Source: HGM12669 sp048527645 (GTDB taxonomy: Bacteria; Bacillota; Clostridia; Oscillospirales; CAG-272). Taken from it: a stretch of DNA of 6,030 nt. A model generated the notes under the pieces. The model did no database searches and had not been told where the DNA came from. It saw only the letters and a program-made list of their open reading frames with translations. Both the position numbers and the translations under genes were made by a program. Positions 1 to 5,316 of the stretch are shown here, one piece after another (the first letter of the stretch is position 1; each line of letters opens with the position of its first letter). Location: the NCBI GenBank assembly GCA_048527645.1, contig DBGFNI010000033.1:1-6030 (forward strand). Direction: 5' to 3'.

Positions 1-820
1 GGATGTTGATGTCGTGTCCAAACCGATCCAGCATGACGCCCGCAAGATGATCGGCACAGCGCAATGTGACCAGCGTCTCCTCCCCGCCGTACATGCCGAA
101 CACGCCGCGGGAATATACCGCCATGTCAAACTCGCCGAAGCACTGCTCGCCCAGACGTTTTTCCTCGGTTTGGTAGATGTTGAGCATCTTGTCCACCCGA
201 TAGTGCTTGATTTTTTGCGCTTCCGCGTCATACGCCACCAGATAATAGTTTTCGTCCGTCCAGCTCAGCGCCCAGGGGCTTACCTGATAATACGCGCCCT
301 CATGCCGCATCACGCGCTGTTTGTGCGCGTTCCATTCAAAATACTGAAAGCGGATCTGGCGGTTCTCCGAAATCGCCGCGTGTATCCGGTCCACCCCGTA
401 ATAGATTCGTTCGTTGTCCGACTTGACCCGGTTTGAAACGTACACCTGCCGGGAGAGCTGGCGCGCTTCATAATTGCTTGTCAGCCGCTCCAGCTTGCGG
501 ATCAGCGTCTCCGTCTTTTTCTTCGTGATAAAGCGGCTGGACTGCACCGCGTCCACAAGCAGCTTTAATTCCGGCAGTTCAAAATCTCTGGAAGCAAGGG
601 CGTATTCCGTTGTTTTGCCCTGCCGCTTTTCCACGTCCATGCCGAATTGCCGCAGCGTCTCAAGGTCGCTGTACAGACTCTTGCGTTCCGCACTGATGCC
701 CTCCTGTGCCAACGCGTCCAATAGCTGCGCGGCGGTCATGCCGTGCGCCTCGTCCGTCCGCTCCCACAGCAGCCGCAATAAGACCAAAAGCTTGCCCTTT
801 TGATTGATTTCTTTTGCCAT
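1..820 (-). CDS. WYL-domain transcriptional regulator (YafY/DeoR-like), C-terminus cut by window edge
   Basis: This gene reads leftward from ATG at 820 and is still open at base 1, giving 273 codons without a stop. Residues about 8-65 look like a winged helix-turn-helix, with the typical stretch RKSLYSDLETLRQFG at 46-60 as recognition region. Residues about 139-215 match a WYL domain, with SPWALSWTDENYYLVAYD at 181-198 followed by a HYRVDKM segment. WYL regulators are cytoplasmic DNA-binding proteins; the WYL domain is generally thought to sense ligands or nucleic acids, and the target cannot be read here. Family members are usually about 300-330 residues, so perhaps 30-60 residues are missing. 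The start is supported by GAGGTG six bases upstream. A terminator at 904-937 separates it from the gene behind it, so it probably has its own promoter, but I see no convincing one in 821-903. Confidence 0.88.
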   Translation of the reverse strand, partial: MAKEINQKGKLLVLLRLLWERTDEAHGMTAAQLLDALAQEGISAERKSLYSDLETLRQFGMDVEKRQGKTTEYALASRDFELPELKLLVDAVQSSRFITKKKTETLIRKLERLTSNYEARQLSRQVYVSNRVKSDNERIYYGVDRIHAAISENRQIRFQYFEWNAHKQRVMRHEGAYYQVSPWALSWTDENYYLVAYDAEAQKIKHYRVDKMLNIYQTEEKRLGEQCFGEFDMAVYSRGVFGMYGGEETLVTLRCADHLAGVMLDRFGHDINI

Positions 821-903
821 CGCCGCACCTCAAATGCCGTATTTTTTCTCACCCGTTCCCGGCAAGCAGCACGCTGCCGCTGTCAGTCAAGCCACGTGGA
901 TGG

Positions 904-937
904 AAAAACGCCCCACCGTTTTTGAAAAACCGTGGGG
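904..937 (-). terminator. Intrinsic terminator after the zinc-ribbon membrane protein gene
   Basis: The segment 911-937 is a 27-base inverted repeat. CCCCAC pairs with GTGGGG, then after one C-C mismatch a G-C and five T-A pairs follow towards the centre. On the minus strand it is followed by GCGTTTTT (904-910), giving the U-tract expected of a rho-independent terminator. It lies 16 bases beyond the stop codon at 953. Confidence 0.75.
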
Positions 938-952
938 ATCGTGTTTTCATTG

Positions 953-1462
953 TCAGGAATTGCTCCGCACCGCGCTCTGCCACAACGCACGCCAATCAGA
1001 CGCCCCTAAAAAGCGCAGAATCTCACCACGGAAAAACCAAATTGCCGCGCCGAGCGCCGCAACGGCAAGCACAGATAACAGAAAAAGCAGCAAACGGCTC
1101 CGGGCAAAATTTTTCAGATTGCGGTTGCAGTCCGCCACAGAGAAAATCAGCAAAAGCAGCCATCCGACCACCGGCACCGCAAACAAAATCGAATAGCCCG
1201 TCAGCGCCCATGCACCGAGCGGACGGTCACGCTCCTCCTTGTGCGGGGCACCTTGCATTGCCGCGGATGCATTCGTCATATGTTCTGCCTTTTTGGCAGA
1301 AGAGAGCGGTGCGTGCGGACGCGAAGCGGCGTTTCCCGGCGCAGGGGACTGCGCGGATGCCTGACGGGTGGGCGGCAGTTTGCTGTCCGGCTGCTGCGCC
1401 AGACAGTACGGACAGATTATGGTTCCGTCCTCTATGTTTTTCCCGCAGGAGCAGCATTGCAT
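953..1462 (-). CDS. Zinc-ribbon membrane protein, 169 aa, function unknown
   Basis: The N-terminus carries two CxxC pairs (C3/C6 and C17/C20, with CSCGK and CPYC), a compact zinc ribbon. Residues about 21-80 are low in hydrophobics and rich in Ala, Pro, Ser and Gln, probably a flexible linker. Two hydrophobic segments follow, about 87-110 and 124-144, separated by DCNRNLKNFARSR. The protein is thus likely a small membrane protein with its zinc ribbon in the cytoplasm. Proteins with a zinc ribbon and this kind of two-helix module (GYSILFAVPVVGWLLLLIFS then N-K-N-F-A-R) are common in Clostridia, but their role is not established and I do not assign one. The start at 1462 is supported by AGAGGAGGC about seven bases upstream and by a consensus promoter just before it. 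It appears monocistronic, with a terminator after it. Confidence 0.85.
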   Translation of the reverse strand: MQCCSCGKNIEDGTIICPYCLAQQPDSKLPPTRQASAQSPAPGNAASRPHAPLSSAKKAEHMTNASAAMQGAPHKEERDRPLGAWALTGYSILFAVPVVGWLLLLIFSVADCNRNLKNFARSRLLLFLLSVLAVAALGAAIWFFRGEILRFLGASDWRALWQSAVRSNS

Positions 1463-1498
1463 GAGCGTTCGCCTCCTCTGATGACCTTTTTCGCAGTT

Positions 1499-1527
1499 AT
1501 TATATCAGAGAATTCACAGTTTGTCAA
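1499..1527 (-). promoter_or_regulatory. Consensus sigma-A promoter of the zinc-ribbon gene
   Basis: On the minus strand TTGACA (1522-1527) and TATAAT (1499-1504) are separated by exactly 17 bases, and TGA precedes the -10 box as an extended -10 (TGn). Transcription should begin near 1492, leaving a leader of about 30 bases that contains the ribosome binding site. Both hexamers are perfect consensus, so basal activity is expected to be high unless it is repressed. Confidence 0.85.
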
Positions 1528-1597
1528 TTCTTTCCGCCCGAAACAAAGCAAGGAACCCTCCGCCTCGTACAAACGCACCCGGAAATGAAAAAAATGC

Positions 1598-1626
1598 TTG
1601 ACAAAGATATTTTTTCATGTTAAAAT
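1598..1626 (+). promoter_or_regulatory. Sigma-A promoter of the rpsF-ssb-rpsR operon
   Basis: TTGACA (1598-1603) and TAAAAT (1621-1626) are separated by 17 bases. The A-rich stretch just upstream of the -35 box (about 1584-1597) could act as an UP element. Transcription should start near 1633, giving a leader of about 74 bases before rpsF. Confidence 0.85.
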
Positions 1627-1656
1627 GTACTGTCTGTAGAATCGACTGCAGAAAAA

Positions 1657-1695
1657 TCCTTGCCGCAAGCAATTGCGGACATATGTCCATAAGGA
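1657..1695 (+). promoter_or_regulatory. Structured rpsF leader, possible S6:S18-type autoregulatory element
   Basis: CCGCAA-GCAA-TTGCGG (1663-1678) forms a six-pair hairpin with a GCAA tetraloop. TCCTT (1657-1661) can pair with AAGGA (1691-1695), which is part of the rpsF ribosome binding site, enclosing that hairpin. A second palindrome, GGACATATGTCC (1677-1688), shares two bases with the first hairpin. Many bacteria control rpsF operons through a leader bound by the S6:S18 complex; a CCG lies at 1663-1665, but I could not match the known consensus base by base. The structure is seen in the sequence; the regulatory role is inferred. Confidence 0.45.
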
Positions 1696-1706
1696 GGTGC
1701 AAAAAC

Positions 1707-2003
1707 ATGGCAAACGAAAAAATCGTGAATTCCTACGAAACCATGTACATTGTCGATGTTTCCGTCACAGAGGAGGAAACCAAGGCAGTGGTCGAAAAGT
1801 TCAAGGCGCTGATCGAAGCGAACGGTACCGTTGAATCTTTCGAGGAAATGGGTCGCCGCAGATTGGCATATCCCATTCAAGACATGAATGAAGGATATTA
1901 CGTTTTGGTGAAATACACCGCTCAGCCCGACTTTATCGCCGAGCTTGACCGTGTCTTCAACATCAACGACAAGATCCTGCGTTCCATGACAACCAGAGTT
2001 TGA
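1707..2003 (+). CDS. rpsF: 30S ribosomal protein S6
   Basis: The 98-residue product matches S6 over its full length. It starts MANEKIVNSYETMYIV, has the conserved GRRRLAYPI and GYYVLVKY segments in the middle, and ends with the ILRSMTTRV strand. S6 binds S18 and the pair joins the central domain of 16S rRNA in the small subunit. The start at 1707 follows AAGGAGGTG (1691-1699) with seven bases between. An in-frame ATG at 1617 lies inside the promoter, upstream of the likely transcription start, so it cannot be used. It is the first gene of an operon with ssb and rpsR, the usual arrangement in Firmicutes. Confidence 0.97.
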   Translation: MANEKIVNSYETMYIVDVSVTEEETKAVVEKFKALIEANGTVESFEEMGRRRLAYPIQDMNEGYYVLVKYTAQPDFIAELDRVFNINDKILRSMTTRV

Positions 2004-2019
2004 TGACGAGGTAACACAA

Positions 2020-2472
2020 ATGGCCAGTTTGAACAAAGTCATTCTGATCGGTCATCTGACCGCTGATCCGGAATTGAAGCAGACGCAGAGCGGTATTTCC
2101 GTCACGTCCTTCTCCATCGGCGTCACCCGCCGCTTCACAAAATCCGGCGAGCAGCCCCAGTCTGATTTCATCAACATTGTTGCATGGCGTCAGCAGGCTG
2201 AATTTGTGACCAAATATTTCCATCGCGGAAATGCAATTTGTATCGTCGGTTCCCTGCAAACACGCAGCTATACGGATCAGCAGGGAAACAAACGCTATGT
2301 GACTGAGGTCGTCGCAGACGAAATTTCTTTTGTCGAAAAGAAGAGCGATTCCGCGCCGACGCATCAGTACGACCCGCAGAACGAGCCGACCCCCGCGTTC
2401 AGCAACGCACCGTCCCCCGCAGTCACGCCAAAGTTTGAAGAGGTTGCGGAAGACGACGATCTGCCGTTCTAA
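2020..2472 (+). CDS. ssb: Single-stranded DNA-binding protein
   Basis: The 150-residue product has an N-terminal OB fold (about 1-107) with the family pattern LNKVILIGHLTADPEL, a central DFINIVAWRQQAEF strand and loop, and an IVGSLQTRSYTDQQG segment. A Pro- and Asn-containing flexible tail follows, ending in the acidic tip DDDLPF (145-150), which recruits replication and repair partners. It coats single-stranded DNA as a tetramer during replication, recombination and repair. It lies 16 bases after rpsF and 23 bases before rpsR. GAGGT stands seven bases before the ATG. Length and tail are typical for a chromosomal housekeeping copy. Confidence 0.97.
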   Translation: MASLNKVILIGHLTADPELKQTQSGISVTSFSIGVTRRFTKSGEQPQSDFINIVAWRQQAEFVTKYFHRGNAICIVGSLQTRSYTDQQGNKRYVTEVVADEISFVEKKSDSAPTHQYDPQNEPTPAFSNAPSPAVTPKFEEVAEDDDLPF

Positions 2473-2495
2473 TTTCGATAGGAGGTAATAAGCAA

Positions 2496-2852
2496 ATGGA
2501 AGAAATCAAAGAAGTTCAGGCAACTGAGCCCGCAGCAGAAGAAGCTCCCGCAGCCGCTCCTGCAGCCGCTCCCGCAGCAGCCGCTGCTCCTGCACGTGAA
2601 AACAGAGAGCCCAGAGAGGCAAAGCCCTTCCGCGGCGGCCCGCGTAAGAGAAGAAAGGTTTGCCAGTTCTGTCAGGACAAGATCGACACCATCGATTACA
2701 AGGATGTCGCAAGACTGCGCAAGCATATCAGCGAGCGCTCCAAGATCCTGCCGCGCCGCATCACCGGCGCCTGCGCAATGCATCAGCGTCAGCTGACCAC
2801 CGCGATCAAGCGCGCACGTCAGGTTGCTCTGCTGCCCTATATCAGCGACTGA
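2496..2852 (+). CDS. rpsR: 30S ribosomal protein S18, zinc-binding form with Ala/Pro-rich N-terminal extension
   Basis: Residues about 46-118 are a standard S18, with KRRKVCQFC, IDYKDVARLRKHISERSKILPRR and AIKRARQVALLPY. The core keeps C56, C59, C93 and H96 (CQFC and CAMH), the four-ligand pattern of zinc-binding (C+) S18 paralogues. S18 pairs with S6 in the central domain of the 30S platform. The first 45 residues are not part of normal S18, which is about 75-80 residues long: an acidic start (MEEIKEVQATEPAAEE) leads into an Ala/Pro run at 17-33, then a charged RENREPREAK linker. The ATG at 2496 is preceded by AGGAGGT with nine bases between, and no other well-placed start exists inside the extension, so the extension is likely translated. 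It is the last gene of the operon. Confidence 0.95.
   Translation: MEEIKEVQATEPAAEEAPAAAPAAAPAAAAAPARENREPREAKPFRGGPRKRRKVCQFCQDKIDTIDYKDVARLRKHISERSKILPRRITGACAMHQRQLTTAIKRARQVALLPYISD
2544..2594 (+). repeat. Low-complexity Ala/Pro codon repeat inside rpsR
   Basis: Imperfect copies of an 11-12 base unit close to GCAGCCGCTCC recur in frame and encode a run of APAAAPAAA type (residues 17-33 of S18). Such a tract can expand or contract by slippage in units of whole codons. Confidence 0.6.
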
Positions 2853-2861
2853 TTAAAAACC

Positions 2862-2916
2862 AAAAGCAAAACAGCGAGAAATCTCCTCGATTCGAGATTT
2901 CTCGCTGTTGCTTTTT
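2862..2916 (+). terminator. Strong intrinsic terminator of the rpsF-ssb-rpsR operon
   Basis: ACAGCGAGAAATCTC (2871-2885) pairs perfectly with GAGATTTCTCGCTGT (2894-2908) around an eight-base loop. The stem is extended by GC pairing with GC across a small AA bulge, with A-tract against T-tract at the base. TTTTT (2912-2916) follows directly. It begins 10 bases after the rpsR stop codon. Confidence 0.92.
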
Positions 2917-3120
2917 CAGCCCCGCGCACCGCTCTGGCAAGTGCAAATCAGTCAAAACTGTTTTTTCAAAACAGCGTACCGCACAGTATGCTCATAGCGG
3001 AAGGTACCGCACGGATTTCTGACGAAAAATGAGAAAAATGATCCGATAAAGGGTTATTTGTCTCTTCCTTTCGCGTGATACTGCCTGACAAATCAATTTG
3101 AAATAACCACCGTCCCCATC
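2917..3120. other. Gene-free spacer between the rpsR terminator and the TetR promoter
   Basis: No convincing coding region is present. It holds a seven-pair hairpin (CTGTTTT-TTC-AAAACAG, 2958-2974) and a nine-base direct repeat, GTACCGCAC, at 2976-2984 and 3004-3012. Around the latter, CCGC (2979-2982) can pair with GCGG (2997-3000). I recognise no known RNA family and see no clear promoter inside it. Confidence 0.5.
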
Positions 3121-3149
3121 TTGACAAGCGGATGCACATCTGCTATAAT
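3121..3149 (+). promoter_or_regulatory. Consensus extended -10 promoter of the TetR regulator gene
   Basis: TTGACA (3121-3126) and TATAAT (3144-3149) are separated by 17 bases, and TGC directly precedes the -10 box, completing an extended -10. Transcription should begin near 3156, about 33 bases before the TTG start codon. This is as close to full consensus as a sigma-A promoter can be, which fits a promoter normally held down by a repressor. Confidence 0.88.
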
Positions 3150-3166
3150 TGGTTTGCAAACCAATT
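3147..3166. promoter_or_regulatory. Perfect 20-base palindrome, likely operator of the TetR regulator
   Basis: AATTGGTTTGCAAACCAATT is a perfect palindrome. It covers the last three bases of the -10 box and the likely transcription start. TetR-family dimers bind palindromes of this size, commonly in their own promoters, and the position would block RNA polymerase. The sequence and position are seen directly; binding by the adjacent regulator is inferred. Confidence 0.75.
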
Positions 3167-3188
3167 TGCGTGGCAGGGGGGAGATAGA

Positions 3189-3893
3189 TTGGCAGTACGA
3201 AGCGACGGGCTTCAGACGGAAAAGCGGATTTTGCAGGCGTGCGTCAGGCTGTTTCTGGAAAACGGATACCATCAGACGAGCATGATGCAGATCCTCCGGG
3301 AGGCGCAGGTCTCCTCCAGCAGTTTTCAGAACCTTTTCCACAGCAAGGACGGCGTTTTGATGGAGCTGGTGAAATTCATGTTTGAAAACCAGTTCGACAT
3401 TGCCAGAAACGTTGCGGGCGATGCGCTCCCGCCGGTGTATGTCTATGCGGCGGAAACCGCGATCCAGATTACGCTGACGGAGCTGAATGAAAATCTGCGG
3501 GAAATCTATCTGGAAGCCTACACGCAGCAGCATCTGCTGGACTGCATCCAGCGCGCCACGGCCAAGGAGCTGCACCGCATCTTCGGCCCGTATCAGCCGG
3601 AGCTGACAGAGCGGGATTTTTACGAGTTGGAGTTTGGCTCGGCAGGGCTGATGCGCGGGTATATGGCAAATCCCTGTACCGCGGATTTCCCGCTGGAACG
3701 GAAGCTGAACAAATTCGTGACGCTGACACTGCGGGGCTACAAGGTACCGGAGGAGGAGATTTTGCAGGTGCTTGCCTTCCTTGCGGGGCTGGACATGCGC
3801 GGCATTGCCCAGGCGGTCATGGAAGAACTGTTCCGCCGGCTTGCCATGCGCTATGCGTTTTCTCCGGACAGTCTGCTGTCGTCAAAAAAATGA
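3189..3893 (+). CDS. TetR/AcrR-family transcriptional regulator, 234 aa
   Basis: The N-terminal 60 residues match the TetR DNA-binding domain: TEKRILQACVRLFLENGYHQTS (split here as helix 1 and its turn, 10-31), then MMQILREAQVSSSSFQNLFHSKDGVL with the helix-turn-helix at about 31-50. The remaining 175 residues are an all-helical ligand and dimer domain with no specific signature, so the inducer is unknown. The start is taken as TTG at 3189 because AGGGGGGAG (3175-3183) stands five bases before it. The in-frame ATG at 3132 lies between the -35 and -10 boxes and would not be in the transcript. The promoter carries a palindromic operator, so autorepression is likely. The next gene on the same strand encodes a surface protein, which may be its target by co-transcription. 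Confidence 0.92.
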   Translation: MAVRSDGLQTEKRILQACVRLFLENGYHQTSMMQILREAQVSSSSFQNLFHSKDGVLMELVKFMFENQFDIARNVAGDALPPVYVYAAETAIQITLTELNENLREIYLEAYTQQHLLDCIQRATAKELHRIFGPYQPELTERDFYELEFGSAGLMRGYMANPCTADFPLERKLNKFVTLTLRGYKVPEEEILQVLAFLAGLDMRGIAQAVMEELFRRLAMRYAFSPDSLLSSKK

Positions 3894-3975
3894 GAAAGAA
3901 TTTTTCATGGAGAATCCCATGATTAAGAAACAAACACCGTGCAGAAAACTGCGCGGGAAAAAGAGAGGAAAGATG

Positions 3976-5289
3976 ATGAAAAAACGGTTTTTTAGTATTC
4001 TGCTGTGCCTCTGCATGGTGCTGTCGATGCTGCCGGCAATGGTCTTTGCCGCTACGCAGTACACGATTACCTACGTATTCGACTACGGAACGCTTCCTGC
4101 GGATCGGCAAAACCCCGAGATGATTAACGAGGACGGTTTTTTCTTACTTCCCGACCTGGAAGATTGCGGCCAACGCCAGTTTTTGGGCTGGCAGATTCAG
4201 GACTCCGATGATATCGATGTCTATTCCGCCGGTCAGGAATACGCTCCCTCAAAGAGCATGACCTTCGTGGCTGTATATGACGAATACATCACCCTGACCG
4301 TGCCTTTCACCACCACGGTGACCCTGGACGACTACGGCGTGCCCGGCGAGACGGCGTTTGAGCTGGCAATCGTGGACGTCAACGCAGGCGAGGAACTCTA
4401 CGCGAATGTGACCGTCTCCGGTACCGTTACCACCACCGACGGCGCGGGCGACTATGACGGCGACATCACCATCACCGGTCCCTTCCAGCAGCTCTGGGAT
4501 ATGCTCTCCGAGGGCGCGTTTGTACAGCAGGTGGATGCAGGCGAAGCGAACTGGACCTATGACGACACGGTGTGGGGGCTGCTTCTGGAGGAGAACATCA
4601 TTGCTTTGTTATCTCTGCAAGATGAGCTGGAGTATATCCTGAACATCTACCCGACGATCTACGAGGAGACGGATGACGGTACAGCATACTATTACTTGAA
4701 TCAGAATGCTGATCCACTGGATGAGATGAGTTTTGAAAACGTCTACACCGCCCACACCTACGAGCTAAAGTACGACGAGACCGATCACTGGGACGAATGC
4801 GGCTGCAACTTCACACAGAACCAGGAGCCCCACCGGTACGGCGAGTGGAAGGTAACAAAGGAAGCCTCCGAGACGGAAGCGGGCGAAAAGGTCCACACCT
4901 GCTCGGTCTGCGACTATCTGGAGAAGGAAACCATTCCCATGCTGGAATACACCCTCGAGCACGACGAGACCGGCCACTGGAAAAAGGGTGGCAACGGCGA
5001 CTTCCGAGACAAAGAGGCCCACAAGTACGGCGAGTGGAAGATAACAAAGAAGGCTACCGAGACCGAAAAGGGCGAAAAGGTGCATACCTGCTCGGTCTGC
5101 GGCTATGAGGAGACGGAAGAAATCGCAAAGCTGACCGCCGCGAATACGACCGATTCCGGAACGAGCGCTCCGCAGAGTGGCGACAACAGCAATCTCGCGC
5201 TGTGGCTTGTTCTGCTCGCGGTGTCCGCTGCCGGCGGAATCGGCACAGGCGTGTACAGCAAGCGCCGGAAAATCTCCCGGGCAAAATAA
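3976..5289 (+). CDS. Secreted, probably cell-wall-anchored surface protein with InlB-like region and tandem repeats
   Basis: Numbered from ATG 3976, the protein has 437 residues. Residues 1-25 are a signal peptide (MKKRFFSILL start, hydrophobic core, cleavage likely after MVFA). Residues about 28-104 resemble an InlB B-type repeat (YTITYVFDYG, then FLGWQI and FVAVYDEY). Residues about 105-260 form a beta-rich domain of a kind seen in clostridial surface proteins; I cannot name it. Two 61-residue repeats follow (262-322 and 325-385). The end has PQSGD (399-403), a hydrophobic span (407-427) and a basic tail SKRRK, the layout of an LPXTG-type sorting signal with Ser for Thr. It should be exposed at the surface; its partner is unknown. 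GAGG at 3965-3968 is seven bases from ATG 3976 and four from ATG 3973. An in-frame ATG at 3907 would add a basic 23-residue leader but has a weak ribosome site. It lies 80 bases after the TetR gene with no promoter seen between. Confidence 0.85.
   Translation: MKKRFFSILLCLCMVLSMLPAMVFAATQYTITYVFDYGTLPADRQNPEMINEDGFFLLPDLEDCGQRQFLGWQIQDSDDIDVYSAGQEYAPSKSMTFVAVYDEYITLTVPFTTTVTLDDYGVPGETAFELAIVDVNAGEELYANVTVSGTVTTTDGAGDYDGDITITGPFQQLWDMLSEGAFVQQVDAGEANWTYDDTVWGLLLEENIIALLSLQDELEYILNIYPTIYEETDDGTAYYYLNQNADPLDEMSFENVYTAHTYELKYDETDHWDECGCNFTQNQEPHRYGEWKVTKEASETEAGEKVHTCSVCDYLEKETIPMLEYTLEHDETGHWKKGGNGDFRDKEAHKYGEWKITKKATETEKGEKVHTCSVCGYEETEEIAKLTAANTTDSGTSAPQSGDNSNLALWLVLLAVSAAGGIGTGVYSKRRKISRAK
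4759..5130 (+). repeat. Two tandem 61-codon repeats in the surface protein gene
   Basis: Copy 1 spans 4759-4941 and copy 2 spans 4948-5130, joined by two codons. They align without gaps and I count 35 of 61 identical residues. Shared blocks are DET-HW, H-YGEW, TK-A-ETE and GEKVHTCSVC. This type of repeat is widespread in clostridial surface proteins. Confidence 0.9.
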
Positions 5290-5316
5290 ACAGAACAAAA
5301 CATAAAACAGATTGCA

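Noticed and set aside
14..803. Plus-strand open frames opposite the WYL gene
   Set aside because: They are the complement of a well-supported WYL regulator, with no ribosome binding sites and protein sequences that resemble nothing.
804..1588. Plus-strand open frames of 115-216 codons over the zinc-ribbon gene
   Set aside because: Composition is typical of antisense frames in GC-rich DNA, rich in Arg, Pro and Ser. The minus-strand gene has a promoter, ribosome site, zinc motif and membrane helices.
1617..1706. N-terminal extension of S6 from ATG 1617
   Set aside because: The codon lies within the promoter, before the expected transcription start. The start at 1707 has an excellent ribosome site and gives a standard S6.
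2544..2594. Possible frameshift or assembly error at the start of rpsR
   Set aside because: The frame is continuous from a strong ribosome site through the repeat into a perfect S18 core, so a real extension is the simpler reading.
2958..3012. CRISPR-like or mobile-element repeat
   Set aside because: Only one nine-base direct repeat is present, with no array periodicity, terminal inverted repeats or transposase.
3132..3188. N-terminal extension of the TetR protein from ATG 3132
   Set aside because: The codon sits between the -35 and -10 boxes, so it would not be transcribed from the identified promoter. TTG 3189 has a good ribosome site.
3772..3975. Long N-terminal extension of the surface protein overlapping the TetR gene
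   Set aside because: The upstream part is the TetR coding sequence in another frame, and a normal signal peptide begins at 3976.
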